Source: Bacteroidia bacterium (GTDB taxonomy: Bacteria > Bacteroidota > Bacteroidia > J057). From it: a stretch of DNA of 64,000 bases. Positions 34,896-43,612 of this stretch are shown in pieces (position 1 is the stretch's first letter; every line of letters begins with the position of its first letter). Position numbers and translations under genes: made by a program. A model generated the notes under the pieces. The model saw only the letters and a list, made by a program, of their open reading frames with translations. It made no database searches and was not told the origin of the DNA. The stretch spans positions 1 to 64,000 of the forward strand of contig JAUIGE010000005.1 of NCBI GenBank assembly GCA_030430205.1, in the 5' to 3' direction.

Positions 34896-37283
34896 ATGTT
34901 TTTTCACAACCTGACAATCGCCTGGAGAAGCCTCCGCAAAAAGCCCGTTTATTCCCTCATCAACCTTCTGGGGCTGACAGTAGGACTGGCCTGTGGCATG
35001 CTGATTTTGAGTTATGTGCTTTTTGAGTGGAGTTATGACAGCCATCTCAAAAACAAAGACCGCATCTTTCAGCTGGTGACAGAATATGATTTTCCTGAGC
35101 AGAAAGGAACCATAGCCATGACGCCCAGCATCGCTTCTCCGCTCTACCAGCGGGAGTTTCCAGAGATCGAAGCAGGTGTGCGCATCCTGTATTCGGGAGG
35201 CTTTAGCCCTTCTCTTGTTGCTTATGGAGAAAAACGGTTTCAGGAAAAAAGCTTTTTCTACGCCGATTCTTCCTTCTTTGACATCTTCTCTTTTCCTGTG
35301 GTAAAAGGAGATCCCAAAAATGCCTTAACAAAACCCCATAGCATTGTCTTGAGCGCCACCACGGCTAAGCGCTATTTTGGCGATGCCAATCCCATAGGCG
35401 AAGCCCTAAAAATGGGCAGCCATGAAGAAAATTTTCAGGTGACGGCTGTCATGGAAGACATGCCCGAAAACACCCATTTCCACTGCGATTTCATCGCCTC
35501 TTTCTCTACCCTCCGCGCAGCAAAGCGCGAGATTTGGGGCTCCGCCAATTACCAGACCTATTTTCTCCTGCAGGAAAACAGTGACCCCAGTGAGCTGGAA
35601 CACAAAATGAATGTTTTGCTCGATGAGAAAATGGGCGCCAACCTACAGGAAGGGCAGGATGTAAATGCCTTTCTGATTCCCATAGAAGACATGCATTTTC
35701 GGCAGGATATCGTCGCTCAGGTAGAAGAGGCCGTGGATCCGGCTTATGTATGGATTTTTCTGGGAATAGCTATTTTGATCCTGCTCATTGCCTGTATCAA
35801 CTACATGAACCTGGCCACTGCCCGCTCCCTGGAGCGCGCCAAAGAGGTCAGCCTGAAGAAAGTATTCGGTGCTTACAAAGCACAGATCGCCCAACAATTT
35901 CTCGCCGAAGCGATCCTCATGACTGTGCTGGCCATGGGATTGGCGGTGGTACTGGCAAGCCTGGCTTTGCCTCTGTTTAATGGCCTGATAGATCGTCAGT
36001 TGACGATTTCTCATTGGTTACAGCCCCATATTTTAATGACTTTGGTAGGGGTTGTGCTGCTTGTCAGCATGCTGGCGGGCGTGTATCCGGCCTTTATGTT
36101 CTCAGGCTTTCAGCCTGCGACGGTGTTGAAAGGCGCTTTTAAGCGCTCCCGGCGCGGCAATATGCTGCGGCAGGGATTGGTCATTTTTCAATTTTCCATC
36201 TCCACCATTCTGATCATTTGCACCCTGGTGGTGCAAAAGCAGCTGAACTTCATGCAGGACATGAAATTGGGCTATGACAAAGAGCAAATTCTGGTCTTGC
36301 CGATGGATGACAAGGTGATCCAGGGAAAGCAAAGCATCAAAAATGAATTGAGCCAACTTCCGGCCTTCAAGGCCATGACTTTTGGGTCCGAAGTACCCGT
36401 CGCGGTAGGAGGCACCTATAGCATCTGGCGCGAAGCCGAGGGAGATGCAAATAGCAAATTGACTAAAGCGATCGCTGTAGATCCCAATTATCCCCGTACA
36501 CTGGGCCTGCAGATTTTGGCAGGCTCTGACTACAAGGAAAGCATGCTGGAAGATACGATCTACGCTTTTCTCCTAAATGAAAATGCAGTCTACGCCCTGG
36601 GCTACAAAAGCCTCGATGAGGCCATAGGCGACCAACTCAACCTGAACGGTCGCCAGGGTTATTTGCTGGGTGTTTTCAACAACTTCTACACCCAATCCCT
36701 TCGGGAAAACATGGAATCTCTCGTCTTTTTCCTCGAACCCGATCAATACAATCACATGCTTGTCAAGCTTAAAACAGACGATATGCAGGCCAGCCTCGCC
36801 TTTATTGAAAAAAAATGGAACCAGGTTTTTCCCCACAGACCCTTTGAGTATCAGTTTCTGGATGAAGAATACAACAGACTGTATAAAACTGAGATTCGCA
36901 TCAGTCAGGTTTTTGGCGTTTTTGCCTTTTTGGCGATTTTTATAGCTGCTTTAGGCTTATTGGGGCTTTCCTCTTACACCATCCTTCAGCGGAGCAAAGA
37001 AATCAGCGTACGGAAAGTGCTGGGCGCCTCTGTGGGACAAATAGCAGGGATGCTTTCTTCCAGCTTCCTCAAACTGATAGGCATCGCCTTTCTGATCTCC
37101 CTGCCGATCTCCTGGTATCTGATGACAGATTGGTTGTCAGGCTTTGCCTTTAAAGTGACTATGGGTGCAGGTACCCTCGCCCTGGCGGCGCTCTTTGCCG
37201 TAGGCATCGGTTTGCTTACGGTGGGCTATCAGAGCCTGAGAGCAGGATTTACCAATCCTGTGGATTGGTTGAAGGATGAATAA
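34896..37283 (+). CDS. ABC transporter permease of the FtsX/MacB type
   Basis: From the ATG at 34896 the protein is about 795 residues. It has the N-terminal segment FFHNLTIAWRSLRKKPVYSLINLLGLTVGLACG, a MacB-like periplasmic domain and an FtsX domain. A second periplasmic domain and a second FtsX domain with SSYTILQRSKEISVRKVLGAS follow. An in-frame ATG at 34812 would add residues that do not fit the family. Such eight-helix permeases work in lipoprotein, antimicrobial or siderophore-type export with an ATPase. No ATPase gene is adjacent, so the partner must be encoded elsewhere. Confidence 0.9.
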   Translation: MFFHNLTIAWRSLRKKPVYSLINLLGLTVGLACGMLILSYVLFEWSYDSHLKNKDRIFQLVTEYDFPEQKGTIAMTPSIASPLYQREFPEIEAGVRILYSGGFSPSLVAYGEKRFQEKSFFYADSSFFDIFSFPVVKGDPKNALTKPHSIVLSATTAKRYFGDANPIGEALKMGSHEENFQVTAVMEDMPENTHFHCDFIASFSTLRAAKREIWGSANYQTYFLLQENSDPSELEHKMNVLLDEKMGANLQEGQDVNAFLIPIEDMHFRQDIVAQVEEAVDPAYVWIFLGIAILILLIACINYMNLATARSLERAKEVSLKKVFGAYKAQIAQQFLAEAILMTVLAMGLAVVLASLALPLFNGLIDRQLTISHWLQPHILMTLVGVVLLVSMLAGVYPAFMFSGFQPATVLKGAFKRSRRGNMLRQGLVIFQFSISTILIICTLVVQKQLNFMQDMKLGYDKEQILVLPMDDKVIQGKQSIKNELSQLPAFKAMTFGSEVPVAVGGTYSIWREAEGDANSKLTKAIAVDPNYPRTLGLQILAGSDYKESMLEDTIYAFLLNENAVYALGYKSLDEAIGDQLNLNGRQGYLLGVFNNFYTQSLRENMESLVFFLEPDQYNHMLVKLKTDDMQASLAFIEKKWNQVFPHRPFEYQFLDEEYNRLYKTEIRISQVFGVFAFLAIFIAALGLLGLSSYTILQRSKEISVRKVLGASVGQIAGMLSSSFLKLIGIAFLISLPISWYLMTDWLSGFAFKVTMGAGTLALAALFAVGIGLLTVGYQSLRAGFTNPVDWLKDE

Positions 37284-37289
37284 GAGATG

Positions 37290-37372
37290 AGAGGATTAGT
37301 AGATGTAAAGCCATTTCAATCCTCCCATCCTCAAATCCTCCCATCCTCAAATCCTCTCATCCTCTAATCAGC
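37290..37372. repeat. Eight-base tandem repeats between convergent genes
   Basis: Units such as CTCAAATC, CTCCCATC, CTCTCATC and CTCTAATC follow each other at an 8-base period, preceded by GATGAGAG/GATTAGTA-type units in the opposite sense. The array runs into the last codons of the DUF368 gene. Confidence 0.8.
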
Positions 37373-38272
37373 TAATTTACTAACCCTCTCCATCCCCCAG
37401 ATCACGGCACCGCCGAGAATGATCAGGCCGATGGCGTAGAGGGTATTTGTATCGCCGAAGTCAGGCATGTTCCAGCCTTCGTATCCCACGACTTTTACTT
37501 TCTCTCCGAAAGTCTCTGTGATGGGCGTTTTCCACGGCCAGATGGTGACGAGTGAACCGGCTATGAAGCCGGTCATCAGGGCGATCGTCAGATCGCGGTA
37601 GCGATCAAAGACCCAGGATAAAATCCTGGAGAAGGCGATCAGCCCAAGCAAGGCGCCGATGGCGACGGGGATCAGGATTTTGATATCCAAATCTGAGACC
37701 GCATCTACCATGACCAACTTATAGTTGCCCATGATGATCAGGACAAATGATCCTGAAAGGCCCGGCAGTATCATGCTGCACATGGCTACTACGCCACAGA
37801 TAAGGAGATACCAGATGGCCGCATTTTCGGATGCGGGATTGATCAGGGCAATGACCACCGCGATGGCCAGGCCGATGAGCAGGGCTACGATATTCTTGAT
37901 TGACCAGTTTTTGACTGTAGCTCCAACAGTGAAAATGGAAACCAGAATCAGCCCAAAAAAGAAGGCCATCAGGAGCGTAGTGCCTGTTTCTGATTCCATG
38001 ATGCTTTTGAAAAGGCGTGCGACACTCAGGATGCTGATAGCAATGCCTGCAAATACCGCCACCAAAAAAGTACCATCCACTTTTTGCCAGAGAGCCTTGA
38101 TTTGACCTTTGAAAAGCATGCGAATCGCTTCCAGATCAAATGCCTTGATGGCATGGATGAGCCGCTCGAAGATGCCCGTAATCAGGGCAATGGTGCCACC
38201 GGATACACCGGGGATCACATTGGCGGCGCCCATAGCAAGTCCTTTGAGAAAAACGAAGAGGTAATTTTTCAT
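37364..38272 (-). CDS. DUF368 membrane protein
   Basis: The 302-residue protein has eight to nine membrane segments and the family signature GAANVIPGVSGGTIALITGI, repeated in inverted form as MILPGLSGSFVLIIMG. DUF368 proteins resemble undecaprenyl-phosphate flippases such as PopT, which recycle the lipid carrier for cell-wall synthesis; that role is inferred here from family knowledge. A TATATTTG box on the minus strand (38278-38285) ends five bases before the start codon, which would give an almost leaderless transcript. Confidence 0.9.
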   Translation of the reverse strand: MKNYLFVFLKGLAMGAANVIPGVSGGTIALITGIFERLIHAIKAFDLEAIRMLFKGQIKALWQKVDGTFLVAVFAGIAISILSVARLFKSIMESETGTTLLMAFFFGLILVSIFTVGATVKNWSIKNIVALLIGLAIAVVIALINPASENAAIWYLLICGVVAMCSMILPGLSGSFVLIIMGNYKLVMVDAVSDLDIKILIPVAIGALLGLIAFSRILSWVFDRYRDLTIALMTGFIAGSLVTIWPWKTPITETFGEKVKVVGYEGWNMPDFGDTNTLYAIGLIILGGAVIWGMERVSKLAD

Positions 38273-38583
38273 GGGCGCAAATATAAGACCTGAGAATGAA
38301 AATCATAACAGATGCTTTTGATAAGAAAGTCTGTGGGGATTTCTATGGCTCATTGTTATGGGAATATTATACAGATGTTAGCTGGGATAGGTGTTTTCTA
38401 CAGGTGAAATAAATGTTATAAAGATGTTATCGGAATTTGACTCTTGCCCCAGCATTTCAGGAAGAAAAGTCAGGTTGTTTACTTGGTTTAAAGCGTTGAT
38501 AGCCAGTTGTATGTGTTGTTTTTGCAAAAGGCTAAAAGGCAGATTTGCGCCTCAAAAAAGCCTGCCAGGCTTATAATGAATTT

Positions 38584-38610
38584 TTAACTCCCTTTTAATC
38601 CTTAGCTAAC
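38584..38610 (+). promoter_or_regulatory. Three TTAAC-like direct repeats at 11-base spacing (Pho-box-like)
   Basis: TTAAC (38584), TTAAT (38595) and CTAAC (38606) repeat at exactly 11 bases, 55-81 bases before the TonB receptor start. Direct repeats at this spacing are typical of PhoB/PhoP-type response regulator sites. The rest of 38273-38664 shows no gene. Confidence 0.4.
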
Positions 38611-38664
38611 CTCACCGAGCCACCTTGCGCCCAAATTAGAAAGACGATATTTATTCAGATTGAA

Positions 38665-41613
38665 ATGAAAAAACCAATACTCTTTTTACTGACAGTCCTC
38701 TTTTTGCCTGCGGCCTTGTGGGGGCAGACAGGGACAATTAAAGGAAAAGTCAGGAGTGATGATTACGAAGAAGGCCTTGCAGGAGCCATCGTCAAGATGG
38801 AACAAAATGGACAACTCAGCGGGGGAGCTTATGCAGATGCTTATGGAGATTATGTAATAAAAGCTCAGCCTGGAACCTACAGTCTGATTGCCGTTTACAC
38901 AACTTATATGAATGATACGGTGGAGGTAGTAGTGGAAGAAGGAAAAGTGATTTACCAAAATTTCAATATGGCTACCGAGCCGCAGGTGAATGAAGTGGTG
39001 ATCACTGCCAAAGCCAATCAGGCTTCTTCTCTGGCGCTCGACACCCAAAAGAAAAATTCAGTCAACTCCGTTGACGGAGTCTCCACGGACCTGCTCGCCC
39101 GCACGGGCGACAACCATGTGGGCGCTGCCGTGCAGCGCATATCTGGTGTGACCGTCGAAGACGGTAAATATGTATATGTCCGCGGTCTTGGAGACCGCTA
39201 TTCCAAAGCCACCATCAATGGTGCGCTGATCCCCAGCCTGGATCCGAACAGAAACGCTGTCCAGCTGGATATCATCCCAGCCAACCTGATCGATAACATC
39301 CTGGTCTACAAGACCTTTACGCCCGATCTGCCCGCTGATTTCAGCGGTGGTCTGGTGGATGTCACCACCAAAGACTATCCCAATAAGCTGAGCATCAGCC
39401 TTTCTGCTGGCCTGGGCTATAACCCACAGGCAAACCTGATCAAGGATTTTCTCTCCTATGAAACAGGAAGCAAAGATGGGTTGGGATTTGATGATGGCAC
39501 CCGTTCCATTCCTGACTATATCACATCCCTTCCCGCTGGCATTCCATCCCGTACCTTCGACGCGGAGGGCGAAATGCCACAGGCTGAGGCGATCGGGCAG
39601 GCGAGCCAGGCTTTTCAAACGGGTATGAATACCCGGCAGGTCAACAGTTTTTTGAACCAAAGCTATCAGTTCTCCATCGGTAACCAGTACCATGTAGGTA
39701 AGAAAAACAGGCCTATCGGCTTTATCGCAGGTATGTCTTACCGCAATTCCTTTAAAGCATATAATGGCTTTACCCAATCCTATGATGATGCTTTTGACCA
39801 GTACAAAATAGCCAGATGGAAAAATGTCGGTACAAGTGGAGGTGCTTCAGGCCTGAACCTGGAACAGGAAAGTGTTACGCAATACGGTAGCCAAAATGTT
39901 ATCTGGGGTGCTCTGGCCAAACTTTCTTTTAAGCCTGCCGATAAGCATGACTTCAGCATCAACTATATGCACAACCAAAGTGGTGAAAGCGCTGCCATGA
40001 TGTTGCAGGGACCGCTGCCAAGAGAGGAGGAAGGGCTGATATTTCAGCAGAGAAATCTGACTTATCAGCAGCGTTCGCTGGATGCGGTGCAGCTGGAGGG
40101 AAATCATATTTTTGGAAAAATGGACGATGATAAAGCAGCCAAAATAGGCCCGCTGAAGGCAGACTGGATCGTATCATACATCCGCTCTACGCAGGATGAG
40201 CCTGATTTGCGCTTTTTTGCCAATGACTATACACAAGTCGGCGAAAACAAAATATACGACATTCAGGCCAATGCCTATGTACTGCCTACCCGCTATTTCC
40301 GCTCATTGCTGGAATACAACCGGGATGCCCGCCTGAATTTTGAACTTCCTTTTAAGCAGTGGAGTGGACAAATCGCCAAACTGAAATTTGGCGGTGCATA
40401 TACCACCAAAGACCGTGACTTTGGGGAGCAGCAGTTTCGCTATGAGCGGGGGAGTGCTGCCCCTACTTTCAATGGAAATCCAGACAGCTATCTGGCGGAA
40501 GAAAACATGGGTTTTCTGGTGGACCAATTTGTGATTCGTGGGGATACTTTCTCCCAGATCAAATACAAAAATTACCTACAGGATGTCTCTGAAGCCAGAA
40601 ACCAGTATACTGCTACGCAGTCGATAGCTGCCTATTATGGCATGCTTACTTTGCCGATTGCGGCTAAGCTGGAGACCACTTTTGGGGTTCGCATGGAGCA
40701 GACAAATGCTATCACCACTTCAGGTGACAGCACTGCTGCCGAAGGGATTTTGAACAATAAAGACTTCCTGCCTGCTTTCAGCCTGAAATACCGTTTGAAT
40801 GAAAAAACCAATCTGAGAGGAAGTTATACCCGCACCCTGGCGAGGCCGACTTTCCGTGAGTTTTCTTCCTTTGCTTCCTTTGACTTTGGCTTAAATGCAA
40901 TTGTCATTGGAAATGATAAACTCCAGCGAGCACAGATCGATAACCTCGATTTACGCTTTGAGGTGTATCCTCAATTTGGCGACCTGATTTCGGTTTCTGC
41001 TTTTTACAAAAAATTCACCAACCCCATCGAGCAAGTCATTGTAGCTCAGGCTGCTAACCTGGAGTTTACCTGGGTGAATATCCCGGAAGCGCTTGTCTAT
41101 GGCGTTGAGTTTGAGCTTCGCAAACGCCTCTCTTTTATTTCCGAGAAGCTGAGCAATTTCCAGTTGGGGGGTAATGCCTCTTTCATCCATTCTCAGGTAG
41201 AGATTGATCCCCAACAATACCAGCAAATCCTGGCAGTTGATCCGGCTCGTCCGGCTACGCGGCCGCTATTCGGACAGTCTCCTTATGCAGCCAATGCTGA
41301 GTTTGCTTACCTCAATCCAGCAAAAGGCTGGCAGAGTAGCCTGAGCTACGCGGTCTTTGGCCCTCGCCTGTCTGCTGTAGGAGGAATCAATCCTGACATC
41401 TATGAGCAGGCTCGCGGATTGGTCAATTTTTCCCTTTCCAAAGATTTTAGCCTGAGTACTGAAAATAGCCAAAAAATCTCTCTTCGCTTCCGTGCCAACA
41501 ACCTATTGAACCCCTATTTCCGATACACCCAAACCTATCTCGACACAGATTATATTTTTCAAAACTATCAACTCGGACGCACCTACTCATTTACCATAAC
41601 CTACAGCCTCTAA
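38665..41613 (+). CDS. TonB-dependent outer-membrane receptor
   Basis: The 982-residue protein has a signal peptide and a carboxypeptidase-like regulatory domain (GTIKGKVRSDDYEEGLAGA, about 23-110). A plug domain follows with VRGLGDRYSKATINGALIP and DFSGGLVDVTTKDYP, then a 22-strand-type barrel ending in YSFTITYSL. It imports a ligand through the outer membrane using TonB energy. The gene is followed, 85 bases later, by a secreted beta-helix protein that may bind or process the ligand. No SusD is present. The upstream Pho-box-like repeats hint at phosphate control (inference). The stop codon is the first triplet of a heptamer array. Confidence 0.93.
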   Translation: MKKPILFLLTVLFLPAALWGQTGTIKGKVRSDDYEEGLAGAIVKMEQNGQLSGGAYADAYGDYVIKAQPGTYSLIAVYTTYMNDTVEVVVEEGKVIYQNFNMATEPQVNEVVITAKANQASSLALDTQKKNSVNSVDGVSTDLLARTGDNHVGAAVQRISGVTVEDGKYVYVRGLGDRYSKATINGALIPSLDPNRNAVQLDIIPANLIDNILVYKTFTPDLPADFSGGLVDVTTKDYPNKLSISLSAGLGYNPQANLIKDFLSYETGSKDGLGFDDGTRSIPDYITSLPAGIPSRTFDAEGEMPQAEAIGQASQAFQTGMNTRQVNSFLNQSYQFSIGNQYHVGKKNRPIGFIAGMSYRNSFKAYNGFTQSYDDAFDQYKIARWKNVGTSGGASGLNLEQESVTQYGSQNVIWGALAKLSFKPADKHDFSINYMHNQSGESAAMMLQGPLPREEEGLIFQQRNLTYQQRSLDAVQLEGNHIFGKMDDDKAAKIGPLKADWIVSYIRSTQDEPDLRFFANDYTQVGENKIYDIQANAYVLPTRYFRSLLEYNRDARLNFELPFKQWSGQIAKLKFGGAYTTKDRDFGEQQFRYERGSAAPTFNGNPDSYLAEENMGFLVDQFVIRGDTFSQIKYKNYLQDVSEARNQYTATQSIAAYYGMLTLPIAAKLETTFGVRMEQTNAITTSGDSTAAEGILNNKDFLPAFSLKYRLNEKTNLRGSYTRTLARPTFREFSSFASFDFGLNAIVIGNDKLQRAQIDNLDLRFEVYPQFGDLISVSAFYKKFTNPIEQVIVAQAANLEFTWVNIPEALVYGVEFELRKRLSFISEKLSNFQLGGNASFIHSQVEIDPQQYQQILAVDPARPATRPLFGQSPYAANAEFAYLNPAKGWQSSLSYAVFGPRLSAVGGINPDIYEQARGLVNFSLSKDFSLSTENSQKISLRFRANNLLNPYFRYTQTYLDTDYIFQNYQLGRTYSFTITYSL

Positions 41614-41694
41614 TCTCTAATCTCTAATCTCTTATCTCTAATCTCTAATCTCTAATCTCTATTCTCTTATCTCTAATCTCTTATCTCTACTCTT
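41611..41694 (+). repeat. Twelve-unit TAATCTC heptamer array
   Basis: Twelve consecutive 7-base units (TAATCTC, TTATCTC, TATTCTC, last unit TACTCTT) fill the whole gap between the TonB receptor stop, which is inside the first unit, and the next ATG at 41699. Confidence 0.95.
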
Positions 41695-41698
41695 CATC

Positions 41699-43474
41699 AT
41701 GAAAAAACTCTACACCCTTATTTCTCTGCTGGCACTCGCTGCCATGGCCTATGGCCAAAACATCCAGGTAACCGACGCCAATGTAAGTGGTACGACCACC
41801 TGGACCACGGGCAACACCTATATACTGAATGGTTTTGTCTTTGTCGAAGATGGCGACACCCTCATTATTGAGCCAGGAGTGGTCGTCAAGGGTAAAGCAG
41901 GCCAGGGCGCCAATGCTTCTGCCCTGATTGTAGCTCGCGGCGGATATATCCATGCCGAAGGCACGGCGCAGATGCCGATCATCATGACCGGCGAAGCTGA
42001 CAATGTCAACAATCCTGTGGATGTTGCCGCACACGAAACCGGCCTTTGGGGCGGATTGATTATTTTGGGTCAGGCTTGCCTGAACTCTTCTCCGGGCGAA
42101 TCAGCCATCGAAGGTATCCCCACCAGCGAGCCTCGCGGCCAGTATGGCGCTGTAGGTGACTCGGTGGATACCAACAATGACATGATCAAGGATTCATGGA
42201 TGTTGACAGAGCCATGTAATGACACTGACAACTCTGGGGTTGTCAAGTATGTCTCTATCCGCCATGGCGGTACCAATATCGGCGGAGGCAACGAGATCAA
42301 CGGTCTGACTTTGGGTGGTGTCGGTAGCGGCACAACCATAGACTATGTTGAGGTTGTCTTCAACCAGGATGATGGCATCGAGTGGTTTGGAGGGACGGTG
42401 AATGTAAAACATGCGGTAGTTGCGCATTGTGGCGATGACGCTTTCGACTATGATGAGGGATGGAGGGGAAATGTCCAGTTTGGATTTATCCTGGAGTCTG
42501 ACTCAGCGGGCTCTGACCGTGGCGGTGAGCATGATGGAGGTACCAAACCCGAGACGGCTGCGCCTTTTGCCACACCGAGCTTCTACAACATCACCTCCTG
42601 GGGTCGTGGTCTGGCCGCGGGCAACCGCGCCCTGACCTTCCGCGACAACGCGGGCGGCTACTACCACAACTCCATCTTTGCCCAACATGGCAAAGGCGTT
42701 GACATTGAGATCCTGGGAAATGGCGACGATAGCTACAAGCAATTTGTCGATGGCAACCTGGCTCTCAAAAACAATGTTTTTTGGAACGTAGCGGGCGGAG
42801 GTACTTCTGCAACGGCTGCAGATATATTCAAAATCACTGCTGCGAAATATGGCTGTACAACAGCTTCCAATCCCATGCAGTGCCTGGCAGATTCTACTGC
42901 TGAAGTGAATGCTGCCATTGCAGCATGGCAAGCCGCTTTTGCGGCCAATGGCAACAGCGTGGCTGATCCCGGCTTCCAGGCTGTGCCTGGGGATTGGAAT
43001 GACTACACAGCGAAGCTGGACCCCACCCCTGCCGCAGGTGGCCCCGCCAACCAAAACCTGGACAGCTATCCTGCGGATCCTTTCTGGACTCCCGTAGCCT
43101 ATAAAGGCGCTTTCCCCACCGCTACCCCTGCCAATGACGGGAAATTCTGGGCCGCAGGATGGACCCTGCTTTGGGATACCGAAATCTTCGGTAATGTAGC
43201 CATCGAGCGCGATGTGCTGAACAGCTCTATCTCATTGTATCCTAATCCTAACAATGGTACATTCTACCTGAAAATGACTGGCCTGAGCGCTGATCCTGTT
43301 CAGTTTCAGGTGATTGATATGATGGGAAAAGTAGTAGCAAATGCTAGGGTTCAGCCTGTAAGCGGCGCGATCGCCAAGCGATTTGACCTGGAAACTGAAG
43401 CTGCCGGCATATATGTCGTCAAAGCTGTTCAGCATGGCCAGGTAATTGGCGTTGAGCGTTTGATGAAGAAGTAG
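41699..43474 (+). CDS. T9SS-secreted right-handed beta-helix protein
   Basis: The 591-residue protein has a signal peptide (MAYGQ cleavage region). Parallel beta-helix-like repeats follow (LIIEPGVVVKGKAG, GGLIILGQA, VVKYVSIRHGG, IDYVEVVFNQDDGIEWFGG). The C-terminal type A sorting domain includes LYPNPNNGTFYLKM and GIYVVKAVQ. Asp-rich loops suggest calcium binding. It follows the TonB receptor in the same direction and is likely its co-expressed surface partner. The ligand is unknown. Confidence 0.85.
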   Translation: MKKLYTLISLLALAAMAYGQNIQVTDANVSGTTTWTTGNTYILNGFVFVEDGDTLIIEPGVVVKGKAGQGANASALIVARGGYIHAEGTAQMPIIMTGEADNVNNPVDVAAHETGLWGGLIILGQACLNSSPGESAIEGIPTSEPRGQYGAVGDSVDTNNDMIKDSWMLTEPCNDTDNSGVVKYVSIRHGGTNIGGGNEINGLTLGGVGSGTTIDYVEVVFNQDDGIEWFGGTVNVKHAVVAHCGDDAFDYDEGWRGNVQFGFILESDSAGSDRGGEHDGGTKPETAAPFATPSFYNITSWGRGLAAGNRALTFRDNAGGYYHNSIFAQHGKGVDIEILGNGDDSYKQFVDGNLALKNNVFWNVAGGGTSATAADIFKITAAKYGCTTASNPMQCLADSTAEVNAAIAAWQAAFAANGNSVADPGFQAVPGDWNDYTAKLDPTPAAGGPANQNLDSYPADPFWTPVAYKGAFPTATPANDGKFWAAGWTLLWDTEIFGNVAIERDVLNSSISLYPNPNNGTFYLKMTGLSADPVQFQVIDMMGKVVANARVQPVSGAIAKRFDLETEAAGIYVVKAVQHGQVIGVERLMKK

Positions 43475-43480
43475 GAACTC

Positions 43481-43545
43481 GTTTTGGGTTTTGGGTTTTG
43501 GGTTTCGGGTTTTGGGTTTCGTGTTTCGGGTTTTGGGCTTCGGTC
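43481..43545 (+). repeat. GGTTTTG/GGTTTCG heptamer array
   Basis: About eight 7-base units (GGTTTTG, GGTTTCG, TGTTTCG) follow the beta-helix gene and precede the sugar transporter. Translated in frame they would give a spurious GFG-rich N-terminal extension of the transporter. Confidence 0.9.
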
Positions 43546-43612
43546 TCAAAACCCGAAACTCTTTTTTGCTACCCTCTTTGTTTTTAGTAGTTTTCCCAAA
43601 AACTACAAACTT

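Noticed and set aside
38391-38576. 61-codon plus-strand frame upstream of the TonB receptor
   Set aside because: It lies in the regulatory gap, is Cys/Phe-rich and matches nothing recognisable.
41611-41694. Possible CRISPR array
   Set aside because: The array is uninterrupted 7-base units with no spacers.
43484-43612. N-terminal extension of the sugar transporter
   Set aside because: It is encoded by the GGTTTTG heptamer array and precedes a normal FucP-family start at 43613.
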